The notes under the pieces: generated by a model | What the model was told of the DNA's origin: nothing | Database searches by the model: none | What the model saw: only the letters and a program-made list of their open reading frames with translations | Shown here: one piece after another, positions 1 through 7,819 of the stretch | Numbering within the stretch: the first letter of the stretch is position 1 | How the letters are laid out: each line of letters starts with the position of its first letter | Translations under genes and position numbers: made by a program | DNA from: Nocardiopsis_B sediminis | Lineage (GTDB): Bacteria; Actinomycetota; Actinomycetes; Streptosporangiales; Streptosporangiaceae | Direction of reading: 5' to 3' | DNA: 64,000 nucleotides | Assembly (NCBI RefSeq): GCF_042650565.1 | Contig: NZ_JBHSBH010000002.1 | Span: forward strand, 1 to 64,000

Positions 1-53
1 CAGCACCTCCTCACCCACATGACCCGCCGACAACGCGATATCCGCCTCACCGT
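1..53. repeat. Identical tract shared with 1530-1582 (left copy)
   Basis: Bases 1-53 are identical, base for base, to 1530-1582 inside the second encapsulin gene, and identity stops abruptly at base 54. The flanking parts of the two genes are clearly diverged. The tract may continue leftward beyond the window. Recent gene conversion between the tandem paralogues is the likely explanation. Confidence 0.9.
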
Positions 54-714
54 GCTTGTTCGTGGGCGGGGCGGGGCGGCCGGCGGCCCCGGCGACGTGC
101 TCGCGCAGCAGCGGGGTGGCCGCCGCCGCCTGGTCGAAGGCGGCCCGCGGCAGGACCAGGACCGTGCAGGCGGTGGCCGCCCGCAGCGTGGCCGGCCAGC
201 GGGGGTCGCCGCCCACCAGCGCCTCGGAGCCGACGTGGTCGCCGTCGGTCAGCACACCCAAGACGACGGGGTCGCCGAACTCGCCGGTCACGCGCCGTTC
301 GGCCTTGCCGTGGACGACGAGGACGACCCGGTCGGCGGGGGCCCCTTCGGCGGCGATGACGTCCCCGGGCGCGTACTCGTGCTGCTCGAAGTGCCCGGCG
401 AGCCCCTCCAGCACCGGGGACGGGCCGAGCCCGCGCAGGGGCGGCAGTTCGGCGAGCGTGGGCGCAACGACGCGGATGCCCTGGCCGGCGCGCATGAACG
501 CCACCCGGCCGCCGCCGGGCGTGTAGGTCAGCCGCCGGTTGACCCGGTAGGTGCCCGCCTGCATCTGGACCCAGGGCAGCGCGCGGATCAGCCACCGCGG
601 GCTGATCGCCTGCATGTGCGGCGGGGTCTTGGTCGTGCTCGCGAGGTTGCGCGCGGCGTCCGTGCTCAGGGTCAGCGGCGTGGCCGCGGCGCCTTCGGCA
701 CCCGGTTCCGTCAC
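1..714 (-). CDS. Family 2B encapsulin shell protein, copy 1 (C-terminus outside window)
   Basis: Partial gene; 238 N-terminal residues are visible and the rest lies before base 1. It parallels the complete neighbour at 840-2240: a short arm, the motif RWLIRALPWVQ, then a cyclic-nucleotide-binding-like (CBD) insertion at about residues 85-215. Family 2B encapsulins are HK97-fold nanocompartment shells with a CBD insert; known cargos include terpene cyclases and prenyltransferases. GTG at 714 is chosen because AGGTGG lies 7 bases upstream and the neighbour has the same GTG-ACG-GA start. No cargo gene is in the window; one could lie beyond base 1, downstream of this gene. The CBD lacks the usual Glu and Arg of the nucleotide pocket. 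Confidence 0.85.
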   Translation of the reverse strand, partial: MTEPGAEGAAATPLTLSTDAARNLASTTKTPPHMQAISPRWLIRALPWVQMQAGTYRVNRRLTYTPGGGRVAFMRAGQGIRVVAPTLAELPPLRGLGPSPVLEGLAGHFEQHEYAPGDVIAAEGAPADRVVLVVHGKAERRVTGEFGDPVVLGVLTDGDHVGSEALVGGDPRWPATLRAATACTVLVLPRAAFDQAAAATPLLREHVAGAAGRPAPPTNKHGEADIALSAGHVGEEVL

Positions 715-839
715 GTGTACACCACCTGTCGTGGGAAGAAGGGAAGCGAGGAAGGTCGAGGGGCCGGCCGGGGCGGCCGGGCGGGGCGGGGGGTTCCCGC
801 CCGGCGGCCGCCGGCCGGAAGGCCGGTGGGGGCGGAGGG

Positions 840-2240
840 CTAGTCGTCGCGCCCGATCTCGACGTTCTCCAGGATCCCGAGGGCGTCGGGCACCAGCACG
901 GCGGCCGAGTAGTACGCGCTGACGAGGTAGGAGATGATCGCCTTCTCGTTGATGCCCATGAAGCGGACCGACAGGCCGGGCTGGTACTCGTCGGGGAGGC
1001 CGGTCTGGTGCAGGCCGACCACGCCCTGGCGCTCCTGGCCGGTGCGCATGAGCAGGATCGAGGAGCTGCGGGCACGGGTGACCGGGATCTTGTTGCACGG
1101 CAGGATCGGCACCCCGCGCCACGACGGGACGGCGTGCCCGTTGAGGTCGGTGCTCACCGGGTAGATGCCGCGGTGGTTGCACTCGCGGCCGAACGCGGCG
1201 ATGGTCCGCGGGTGGGCGAGGAAGAAGGAGGGCTCCTTCCACACGGTGGCCAGGAGCTCGTCGAGGTCGTCGGGGGTGGGCGGACCCGTGCGGGTCGAGA
1301 TCCGCTGCTTCAGATCCGCGTTGTGCAACAACCCGAACTCACGGTTGTTCACCAACTCCGACTCCTGACGCTCCCGCAACGCCTCGATCGTCAACCGCAA
1401 CTGCTGCTCGACCTGATCCATCGGCTGGTTGTACAGATCCGCAACCCGCGAATGCACCCGCAACACCGTCTGCGCAACACTCAACTCATACTCACGCGGC
1501 GCCACCTCATAATCCACGAACGTCCCCGGCAGCACCTCCTCACCCACATGACCCGCCGACAACGCGATATCCGCCTCACCGTCGGGGTTGCTCGACCGGC
1601 TGGTGTCGGCGCGCACGTGATCGATGTGCGCGCGCAGGGCCTCGGACCCGTCCGCGATCTCGTTGAACGCCGTACGCGGCAGGGACAGCACGGTGCAGGC
1701 GGTCACGGCCTTGAGGGTGTCGTCCCACGCGTCCTGGTCGTCGATGAGGGCGCCGTCGCCGATGTGGTCGCCGTCGACCACGGTGCCGAGCACGGTCTGG
1801 TCGCCGAACTCGCCGGTGCCGAGCCGGTGGGCCTTGCCGTGGACGATGAGGATGACGCGGTCGGCCGGCGCGTCCTCGGCGGCGATGACGTCCCCGGGCT
1901 CGTAGTCCTGCTGTTCGAACCGCCCGGCCAGTGCCGCCAGCACGGTGTCGTCGTCGAACCCGCGCAGCAGGGGGAGCTCGCGGAGCTCGCCGGGGACCAC
2001 CTGCGCCTGGGCGCCGGTGGTGATGAAGCTGACCCGGCCGTCGCCGACGGTGTAGCTGAGCCGCCGGTTGACCCGGTAGGCCCCGCCGGACGCCTCGACC
2101 CACGGCAGCAGCCGGAGCAGCCACCGCGAGGTGATCCCCTGCATCTGCGGGACGGTCTTGGTCGTCGTGGCCAGGTTTCGCGCAGCGGCCGTTGCGAGGC
2201 TCGACTGCTGGGGACCGCCCTCGACACCGGACTCCGTCAC
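840..2240 (-). CDS. Family 2B encapsulin shell protein, copy 2 (complete)
   Basis: This 466-residue protein has an N-terminal arm (NLATTTKTVPQMQG), a short segment of HK97-fold (RWLLRLLPWVEASG, YRVNRRLSYTVGDGRV), a CBD insert at about residues 85-215 (GDVIAAED, GDHIGDGALI), and the remaining HK97 fold to the end (FFLAHPRTIAAFGRECN, VRFMGINEKAIISYLVS). It should assemble into a protein shell in the cytoplasm, possibly mixed with copy 1, which lies 125 bases downstream on the same strand. GTG at 2240 matches copy 1; an in-frame ATG at 2255 is the alternative. Bases about 1310-1582 use TTG, GAT, TAT and CGT codons unlike the rest of the gene, a sign of recombination. Confidence 0.92.
   Translation of the reverse strand: MTESGVEGGPQQSSLATAAARNLATTTKTVPQMQGITSRWLLRLLPWVEASGGAYRVNRRLSYTVGDGRVSFITTGAQAQVVPGELRELPLLRGFDDDTVLAALAGRFEQQDYEPGDVIAAEDAPADRVILIVHGKAHRLGTGEFGDQTVLGTVVDGDHIGDGALIDDQDAWDDTLKAVTACTVLSLPRTAFNEIADGSEALRAHIDHVRADTSRSSNPDGEADIALSAGHVGEEVLPGTFVDYEVAPREYELSVAQTVLRVHSRVADLYNQPMDQVEQQLRLTIEALRERQESELVNNREFGLLHNADLKQRISTRTGPPTPDDLDELLATVWKEPSFFLAHPRTIAAFGRECNHRGIYPVSTDLNGHAVPSWRGVPILPCNKIPVTRARSSSILLMRTGQERQGVVGLHQTGLPDEYQPGLSVRFMGINEKAIISYLVSAYYSAAVLVPDALGILENVEIGRDD
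1530..1582. repeat. Identical tract shared with 1-53 (right copy)
   Basis: This is the partner of the tract at 1-53. It lies at the edge of a longer stretch (about 1310-1582) with atypical codon choice, so the identical block probably belongs to a longer exchanged segment whose other end in copy 1 falls outside the window. Confidence 0.9.
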
Positions 2241-2618
2241 GATGCACACCACCAATCCATGGAAAAGAGGTTCGGAAACGAATCACCGATCGACGCGGAC
2301 GATATCCCGGATAACACTGCGAAATCCGACGAATGATCCGGACGGGAATGGAAACGGATGTAAACAGCTTCGCAGTCGACGGATCGCCCAGATCCGGCGC
2401 GGTGGGCGATCGGATCGGAACCTCTCTCGCGCGCACACCGGGCGGAACCTCGTCCGCCGGCGCACACCCGCGCACGCTTTGCATTACGAAGTTCTTTCGT
2501 AGACGCATCCGGCCGGCACCGGCCCTTCGGCACGCACACCGTCGCCCCGCAAAAGAAATATCGGCATTTCCGAATAAAGAAGCGAAAAACGGAGACGGCG
2601 GAGCAGAAGGGGAACGCC
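2241..2618. other. AT-richer intergenic region upstream of the encapsulin genes
   Basis: No convincing gene is seen here. The region is visibly richer in A and T than its surroundings, as expected for the promoter of the encapsulin genes. It contains one spaced inverted repeat (listed separately). I could not assign a -35/-10 pair with confidence. Confidence 0.5.
2382..2411. promoter_or_regulatory. Inverted repeat upstream of the encapsulin gene
   Basis: GATCGCCCA (2382-2390) and TGGGCGATC (2403-2411) form perfect 9-base arms around 12 bases, 142 bases upstream of the GTG start. It is a candidate operator; no regulator is encoded nearby and its role is unproven. Confidence 0.4.
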
Positions 2619-2665
2619 AAAAAACGGGCGCGGCGGACGGCCCGAAGGCCCTCCGCCGCGCCCGT
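2619..2665 (-). terminator. Intrinsic terminator of the ABC transporter gene
   Basis: A 19-base stem with one mismatch (2624-2642 with 2647-2665, loop CGAA) is followed on the minus strand by a run of six T (plus-strand A run 2619-2624). It sits just downstream of the ABC transporter stop at 2682. Confidence 0.85.
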
Positions 2666-2681
2666 CGCGGCACGGCTGCGG

Positions 2682-4583
2682 TCAGTGGGTCGGCTGGGGA
2701 TCGGGCCGCTGGGGGTCCGCGGGCTTCTCCGCGAACTGGGTGCGATACAGCTCGGCGTAGCGGCCGCCCGCCGCGAGCAGGCCGGTGTGGGTGCCGCGTT
2801 CCACGACCCGGCCCTCCTCGATGACCAGGATCAGGTCGGCGGCGCGGATGGTCGAGAGCCGGTGGGCGATGACCACCGCCGTCCGCCCCTCCAGCGCCTC
2901 GCCCAGGGCCTCCTGTACCGCCGCCTCGGAGGTGGAGTCCAGGTGGGCCGTCGCCTCGTCGAGGACCACCACCCGCGGGCGGGCCAGCAGCAGACGGGCG
3001 ATGGTCAGCCGCTGCCGCTCCCCGCCGGAGAGCCGGTAGCCGCGCTCGCCGACGATCGTGTCGAGCCCGTCGGGCAGCCCGGCGATGAGGCCGTCGAGGC
3101 GGGCGCGGCGCAGCACCTCCCACAGCTCCTCCTCGCCCGCCCCGGGCCGGGCGAGGAGGAGGTTGGCGCGGATGGACTCGTGGAACAGGTGGCCGTCCTG
3201 GGTCACCATCCCCAGCGTGTCGCGGATGGAGCGCGCGGTGAGGTCGCGGACGTCCACGCCGGCCAGCCGCACGGCGCCGCTGTCGGCGTCGTAGAGCCTC
3301 GGCAGGAGCTGGGCGATCGTCGACTTCCCCGCCCCCGAGGACCCCACCAGCGCGACCATCTGGCCGGGCTCGGCGCGGAAGGAGATGTCGTGCAGCACCT
3401 CGACGCCGCCGCGGGTGTCGAGGGTGGCGACCTCCTCCAGCGAGGCCAGCGACACCTTGTCGGCCGAGGGGTAGCCGAAGCGGACCGCGTCGAACTCCAC
3501 CGAGACCGGTCCTTCGGGCACCGGGCGGGCGTCGGGCTTCTCCTCCACCAGCGGGCGCAGGTCGAGGATCTCGAAGACCCGCTCGAAGCTGACCAGCGCG
3601 CTCATCACCTCCACCCGCGCGCTGGCCAGGGCGGTCAGCGGCGCGTAGAGGCGGGTGAGGAGCATGGCCAGCGCCACCACCGCTCCGGCCTCCATGTCGC
3701 CGCGCAGCGCATAGAAGCCGCCGAGCCCGTAGACCAGGGCCAGGGCCAGCGCGGAGGCCAGGGTGAGGGCGGTGATGAAGACCGTCTGGACCATCGCGGT
3801 GCGCACGCCGATGTCGCGGACCCGCCGGGCGCGCACGGCGAACTCGGCCGACTCGTGCTGAGGGTGGCCGAACAGCTTGATGAGCGTCGCGCCGGGCGCC
3901 GAGAACCGCTCGGTCATCTGGGTGCCCATGACGGCGTTGTGGTTGGCCGCCTCGCGCTCCAGCCGCGCCAGCCGGGTGCCCATGCGGCGCGCGGGCCAGA
4001 CGAACAGCGGCAGCATGACCAGCGCGATCAGGGTGATCTGCCAGGAGATGCCGACCATCACGACCAGGGTGAGCACGAGCGTCACCAGGTTGCCGACGAC
4101 CCCGGAGAGGGTGTTGCTGAAGGCGTGCTGCGCGCCGATGACGTCGTTGTTCAGCCGGCTGACGAGCGCCCCGGTGCGGGTGCGCGTGAAGAACGCCACG
4201 GGCATGCGCTGGACGTGGTCGAAGACGGCCGTGCGCAGTTGCAGGATCAGGCCTTCGCCGAGGGTCGCCGACAGCCACCGGGTCAGCAGGCCCAGCCCGG
4301 CCTCCGCCAGGGCGATGACGGCGATCACCACGGCGAGCCCGACGACGCGCGACAGGGGCTCGGCCCGGATGATCGCGTCCATGACCTCGCCGGCGAGCAG
4401 TGGCGTGGCCACCGCGAGGGCGGCACCGACGGTGCTGACCAGAAGGAACGCCGAGAGGCGCCGCGCGTGGGGCCGGGCAAAGCCGCCGATCCGGCGCAGC
4501 GTCGCCCGCGAGAAGGGACGCCGGTCCTGTTGGGCGTGCATCGCGTTGTACAGCGAATTCCACGCGGTGACTTCCATGGACAT
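2682..4583 (-). CDS. ABC transporter, fused permease-ATPase (exporter type)
   Basis: This 633-residue half-transporter has an N-terminal membrane domain of about six helices (residues 45-330) and a C-terminal ATPase: Walker A GSSGAGKST near residue 413, signature LSGGERQR near 516, Walker B VVVLDEATAHLD near 536, then the switch histidine in VIAHRLST. It should work as a homodimeric exporter of lipid, drug or peptide; the substrate cannot be told. ATG at 4583 is chosen, with a second ATG two codons later. The gene stands alone, with a MerR-type promoter upstream and a strong terminator downstream, which suggests inducible efflux. Confidence 0.9.
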   Translation of the reverse strand: MSMEVTAWNSLYNAMHAQQDRRPFSRATLRRIGGFARPHARRLSAFLLVSTVGAALAVATPLLAGEVMDAIIRAEPLSRVVGLAVVIAVIALAEAGLGLLTRWLSATLGEGLILQLRTAVFDHVQRMPVAFFTRTRTGALVSRLNNDVIGAQHAFSNTLSGVVGNLVTLVLTLVVMVGISWQITLIALVMLPLFVWPARRMGTRLARLEREAANHNAVMGTQMTERFSAPGATLIKLFGHPQHESAEFAVRARRVRDIGVRTAMVQTVFITALTLASALALALVYGLGGFYALRGDMEAGAVVALAMLLTRLYAPLTALASARVEVMSALVSFERVFEILDLRPLVEEKPDARPVPEGPVSVEFDAVRFGYPSADKVSLASLEEVATLDTRGGVEVLHDISFRAEPGQMVALVGSSGAGKSTIAQLLPRLYDADSGAVRLAGVDVRDLTARSIRDTLGMVTQDGHLFHESIRANLLLARPGAGEEELWEVLRRARLDGLIAGLPDGLDTIVGERGYRLSGGERQRLTIARLLLARPRVVVLDEATAHLDSTSEAAVQEALGEALEGRTAVVIAHRLSTIRAADLILVIEEGRVVERGTHTGLLAAGGRYAELYRTQFAEKPADPQRPDPQPTH

Positions 4584-4671
4584 CGCACACACCACCGGGG
4601 AGTCGGGGAGATCAGGGACCGCGACCGGCGCCCCGGCGGTACTGCGGGACGGGGAACGACCGCTCGCCGCC

Positions 4672-4702
4672 ACCCTAGAACCTCGACTTAACTTGAGGTC
4701 AA
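4672..4702 (-). promoter_or_regulatory. MerR/SoxR-type promoter-operator for the ABC exporter
   Basis: On the minus strand TTGACC (4702-4697) and TAGGGT (4677-4672) are separated by 19 bases. An imperfect dyad CCTCGACTTAACTTGAGG (4681-4698) lies across the spacer. Over-long spacers carrying a dyad with CCTCAA/TTGAGG ends are the hallmark of promoters activated by MerR-family regulators, SoxR in particular. No merR gene is in the window. Confidence 0.75.
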
Positions 4703-4925
4703 TTTCGACGGTCCGGCGACCGAGCACAACGGAGACAGAGGGCCAGGGCGGCGAGCCCATCCAACCGGTCGGCAGAGACAATTCGGCCGACCCGCCCCCG
4801 CCATGGAGGAGCCTGGCCCACCATTGGGGGGATGAGCATCGAGACACGAACCGGCGAACCGCACGCGGACCGTGAGCTCCGACGGAGACTCCCGGGAGCT
4901 CGGCCTGTGATCCCCGGTCGGCCCG
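4703..4925. other. Intergenic region without a convincing gene
   Basis: This lies between the exporter promoter and the 3' end of the next gene. A 34-codon plus-strand reading frame from the ATG at 4832 with a G-rich upstream stretch is present but overlaps the neighbouring gene's end and has no recognisable features. Confidence 0.4.
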
Positions 4926-5183
4926 CTACGGGCTGAGGTGTTCGGCGGCCTCGTTGAGGCGTTCGGCCATGGCGGCGATGGCGTCGTCGGACGGCGTTCC
5001 GCCGTGGTCGGAGCCCAGGTCGCGGAGGCCGACGAGGCGCACGGCGCCGGCGTAGCGGGGGTCATCGAGAGCCGCCTCGGCGACGACCTCGGCGCGCCCG
5101 TCCACAAGGATCAGCACGGCATCGTTGTCACCGTCGGCGTCCCGGAAGAGCCGGGCGACGTGCTCGGGGCGGACGATCTCCAC
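4926..5183 (-). CDS. Small acidic hypothetical protein (85 aa)
   Basis: The protein begins MEIVRPEHVARLFRDADG and ends with a predicted helix rich in Ala, Glu and Asn. Codon third positions are strongly GC-biased, as expected of a real gene here. It has no signal peptide, membrane helix or cysteine. I do not recognise a named family. It stands alone between two promoter-bearing intergenic regions, so its role cannot be inferred from context. Confidence 0.65.
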   Translation of the reverse strand: MEIVRPEHVARLFRDADGDNDAVLILVDGRAEVVAEAALDDPRYAGAVRLVGLRDLGSDHGGTPSDDAIAAMAERLNEAAEHLSP

Positions 5184-5340
5184 AGCGGCCTCCCGGCATC
5201 CACTCCATCACCGGCGGCCCCCTGCCGCCGGTCGCGTGGACGCGGCTACCCGGGAATCCCGCACCCACACACGAGAGGGCGGTGTGCTGCGACCCGGTCC
5301 GGCCACTCCCCCGGCCGGCAGCGGCGGTCACTCCCCCTCC

Positions 5341-5375
5341 TTGACAGCTAATATGCCTTGTTGGTTATATAAGGC
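5341..5375 (+). promoter_or_regulatory. Promoter with overlapping inverted repeat
   Basis: TTGACA (5341-5346) and an AT-rich -10 region around TTATAT/TATATA (5365-5371), about 18-19 bases apart, lie upstream of the SRPBCC gene. GCCTT (5355-5359) and AAGGC (5371-5375) flank the spacer and -10, which could be an operator. Confidence 0.55.
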
Positions 5376-5446
5376 CTGATCAACCGCATCCGTGCCCGCC
5401 GCACCCCGCCCGGTCGGCCGGTAGGGACGAGAGAAGGGGGTCCTCG

Positions 5447-5947
5447 GTGCTCGGGACGCTTCGGACACTGGACGACGGACGCATCGAGCTGCGCTTCGAG
5501 CGCCGGCTCGGCCATCCGCCCGCCAAGGTGTGGCGGGCGATCACCGAACCCGGGGAACTGCGCCACTGGTTCGCGCAGATCCTCGACTACGACCGCTTCC
5601 GGTTCGACCTGCGCGCCGGAGCGGAGATCGCGTTCACCCCCGCCCCGGAGTTCGCGGATCTGGGAACGGGCCGGGGCACGATCACCCGCGTCGACCCGCC
5701 GCGGCTGCTGGAGTACACCTGGGACACCGAGACCCTGCTCTGGGAGCTGGAGCCGCAGGGCGAGGCCGCCTGCCTCCTGGTGTTCACCACGACCTTCCGC
5801 GACCGCGGCTCGGCAGCGGCCCTGGGCGCCGGCTGGCACACCGGGCTCGACCTGCTCACCCGCCGGCTCGACGGCGCCGCGCCCGGCCCGGAGGGCGCCG
5901 CCGTTCCGGACGAACTCCAGGCCGCCTACGAGCGCGGCTTCGGCTGA
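5447..5947 (+). CDS. SRPBCC / AHSA1-like domain protein
   Basis: This 166-residue protein carries the START-like fold typical of activator-of-Hsp90-ATPase-homologue proteins: an early strand (IELRFERRLGHPP), then KVWRAITEPGELRHWF, a central LEYTWDTE strand and a long C-terminal helix (LGAGWHTGLDLLTRRL). Such proteins bind hydrophobic ligands and are often of unknown role. GTG at 5447 is preceded by GAAGGGGG. Relatives often pair with an ArsR regulator, but none is adjacent here. Confidence 0.8.
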   Translation: MLGTLRTLDDGRIELRFERRLGHPPAKVWRAITEPGELRHWFAQILDYDRFRFDLRAGAEIAFTPAPEFADLGTGRGTITRVDPPRLLEYTWDTETLLWELEPQGEAACLLVFTTTFRDRGSAAALGAGWHTGLDLLTRRLDGAAPGPEGAAVPDELQAAYERGFG

Positions 5948-5978
5948 CCGGAGACACCACCCGAGACGCCGCCGGCGC

Positions 5979-6728
5979 TCAGGCGGGGTCCGCCGCCACG
6001 AGGGTGAGGTAGGCGAAGGAGAGGACCCCGCGGTAGCCGCGCAGCCAGGCGTTGCGGTGGTCGTCGGCGCGCTTGCGGAGCCGGCCGGCCTCGGGGCCGG
6101 GGCCGAGGGCGAGCGCGCGGTGCTCGAAGTCGGCGAGGTAGGCCGACTCGAACGCGTCCCACTCCGCATCGGTGACCGGGTCGATCGCCAGCGGCCGGAA
6201 CCCCTCGCCGATGGCGAGGTCCACGAGTGCGCCGAGGCCGAGGTGGTCGTCGGCGGAGGCGTCGGGCCACATGGCCGCGAGTTCCGCGGCCGACGGCCGG
6301 CGCTGCCAGAACCCCTCCCCGATGAGCACGGTCCCGCCCGGCCCGACCCGGTCGCGCAGGAAGCGCAGCGTCTCCGCTGTCCCGCCGAATGCGTGGCTCG
6401 CCCCCACGCAGATGGCGAGGTCGGCGGTGCCGGTGACGGTCTCGGCCGGCGCCGCCACGAAGGTGGCGCGGCCCGCGAGGCCGCGCCGGCGCGCCTCCTC
6501 GCGCCCCCGCTCCAGCAGGCCGGCGTCGGTGTCGACGCCGGTGCCCGTTGCGGTGGGGGCCGCCTCCAGGACGCGCAGGAGCAGTTCGCCCCAGCCGCAC
6601 CCGAAGTCGGTCACCGTGGCGGGGGCCGCCGCGGCGATCTGCTCCGCGATCCGCCGGGCGCGCTCCGGGGACATCGGGGAGTTGAAGTCGAGCCGGGAGT
6701 AGGTGTTCTTCACCGGGGTCGTGGTCAT
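5979..6728 (-). CDS. Class I SAM-dependent methyltransferase
   Basis: The 249-residue protein has the Rossmann-fold SAM-binding signature VTDFGCGWGE near residues 39-48, an acidic motif II region (GTGVDTDAGLLERG), and LAICVGASHAFGG as the motif IV strand. Opening residues resemble small-molecule methyltransferases (YSRLDFNSPMSPERARRIAE). Substrate is unknown. ATG at 6728 is chosen because it gives the natural MTTTPVKNTYSRL start; longer upstream reading is out of the family range. It is an isolated gene, divergent from nothing and followed convergently by the SRPBCC gene. Confidence 0.85.
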   Translation of the reverse strand: MTTTPVKNTYSRLDFNSPMSPERARRIAEQIAAAAPATVTDFGCGWGELLLRVLEAAPTATGTGVDTDAGLLERGREEARRRGLAGRATFVAAPAETVTGTADLAICVGASHAFGGTAETLRFLRDRVGPGGTVLIGEGFWQRRPSAAELAAMWPDASADDHLGLGALVDLAIGEGFRPLAIDPVTDAEWDAFESAYLADFEHRALALGPGPEAGRLRKRADDHRNAWLRGYRGVLSFAYLTLVAADPA

Positions 6729-6817
6729 GGCGGCGCACGCTAGCGCCATGGTCCCGCCCGGCGCCACCGGTTTTCCCGCCGCGCACGGTCCCCGCCCGGC
6801 AGGCCGCGCCGGCCGGC

Positions 6818-7204
6818 TCAGCCCGGACCCAGGGCGCCTCCCGGGGCGCGGCCGAGGCGGCGCAGGGCGTCGGCCAGGTCGCGTGCGGGCCGGGCGCCGT
6901 CGCCGCCGCCCGCGTCGGTCAGCGCACGGCAGATGTCGCGCACCTTGAGGTTGGTGTCGTTGGAGACCGCGACCAGCCGCGTCCACGCCTCGGCCGCATC
7001 GCAGCGCGCACCGGCCATGATCATGCCGACTGCCCGGTCGATGTCCGCGCGGCTTTCCAGCGCCGCGTTCAGCGTGGTGATCTGGCGGCGGAGCCGGAGG
7101 TTCTCCTGCTCCAGCTCGATCTCGCGGTCGCACTGCCGAGGTCCGCGGATCGGGGCCGTATCGGGCCGGACCGGCTCCTCAGGTGCCTGGTCGATCAGCT
7201 GCAT
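6818..7204 (-). CDS. ANTAR-domain RNA-binding protein without sensor domain
   Basis: After a short N-terminal segment a coiled-coil-like stretch (EIELEQENLRLRRQ) leads into an ANTAR domain (about residues 52-112) with the conserved core IDRAVGMIMAGARCDAAEAW and a final helix VRDICRALTD. ANTAR domains bind paired hexaloop hairpins in RNA and act in antitermination. Most actinobacterial examples are joined to a GAF domain; this one (128 residues) has none, so signal input must come from a partner or the coiled coil. ATG at 7204 is preceded by GGAGGAGGG; ATGs at 7225 and 7303 are in-frame alternatives. Confidence 0.8.
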   Translation of the reverse strand: MQLIDQAPEEPVRPDTAPIRGPRQCDREIELEQENLRLRRQITTLNAALESRADIDRAVGMIMAGARCDAAEAWTRLVAVSNDTNLKVRDICRALTDAGGGDGARPARDLADALRRLGRAPGGALGPG

Positions 7205-7471
7205 CCACCCGTGTCCCTCCTCCATCGGCCGCGGATCGCATGAGCGCTCGGCGGGGCTCGGCGGGCATCCGATCGGCCGGAGAGAACCCGACATCAACGG
7301 CATTTCAGCGCACGGCAGTCGACGGCGGATGATCCGTCATATCTCACGACCGGACAGGAGACCACAGTACGCACGCACACCCCTGTGACCTGCGAGGACA
7401 CACCGTGCGCGCGCCATCGGCACCCGTCCGCCCGGAGCACGGCCGACCGCGGGCACGCGGAGCGAGGCGGC

Positions 7472-7753
7472 TCAGCCCGCGGCGGAGGTCCCGAACCGCT
7501 CGCGCGAGCGCGCCCGCGCCCGGGCGGCGTCCTCCTCGCGCGAACGCGGCGGAGCGGAGGTCACGAGGGTGTCGAGCAGTTCGGCGGTGGCCGCGGACAC
7601 CGCCGCGACGGCGCGGTCGAACGCCTCCTGGTTGGCCGCCGAGGGACGGGTGGACCCGCTGACCTTGCGGACGTACTGCACGGCGGCGTCGTGGATCTCG
7701 GTGGTGGTCGCCGGGGGCGCGTAGTTGGACAGCCGGCGGATGTTCCTGCACAT
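7472..7753 (-). CDS. DUF2277 family protein
   Basis: A 93-residue protein starting MCRNIRRLSNYAPPAT with the conserved VRKVSGSTRPSAANQEAFDR segment, which is diagnostic of DUF2277. Function is unknown in the family. It has two conserved basic patches and an Arg-rich C-terminus. It is monocistronic, next to a MarR regulator on the same strand about 66 bases upstream. Confidence 0.85.
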   Translation of the reverse strand: MCRNIRRLSNYAPPATTTEIHDAAVQYVRKVSGSTRPSAANQEAFDRAVAAVSAATAELLDTLVTSAPPRSREEDAARARARSRERFGTSAAG

Positions 7754-7819
7754 ACCGCCACGCTACCCGCCGGGTCCGACAGCGGCCGGTCCCCGAGGCA
7801 CCCCCGCGGAGGGGCGGGT

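Noticed and set aside
1576..4590. Minus-strand open frame of 1004 codons
   Set aside because: It runs in another frame through the encapsulin start and the ABC transporter; the protein is Arg/Pro/Ala/Gly-rich with no domains, a shadow of GC-rich genes.
4832..4936. Short plus-strand frame (34 codons) after a G-rich stretch
   Set aside because: It overlaps the 3' end of the opposite gene and has no recognisable feature; a chance frame is more likely.
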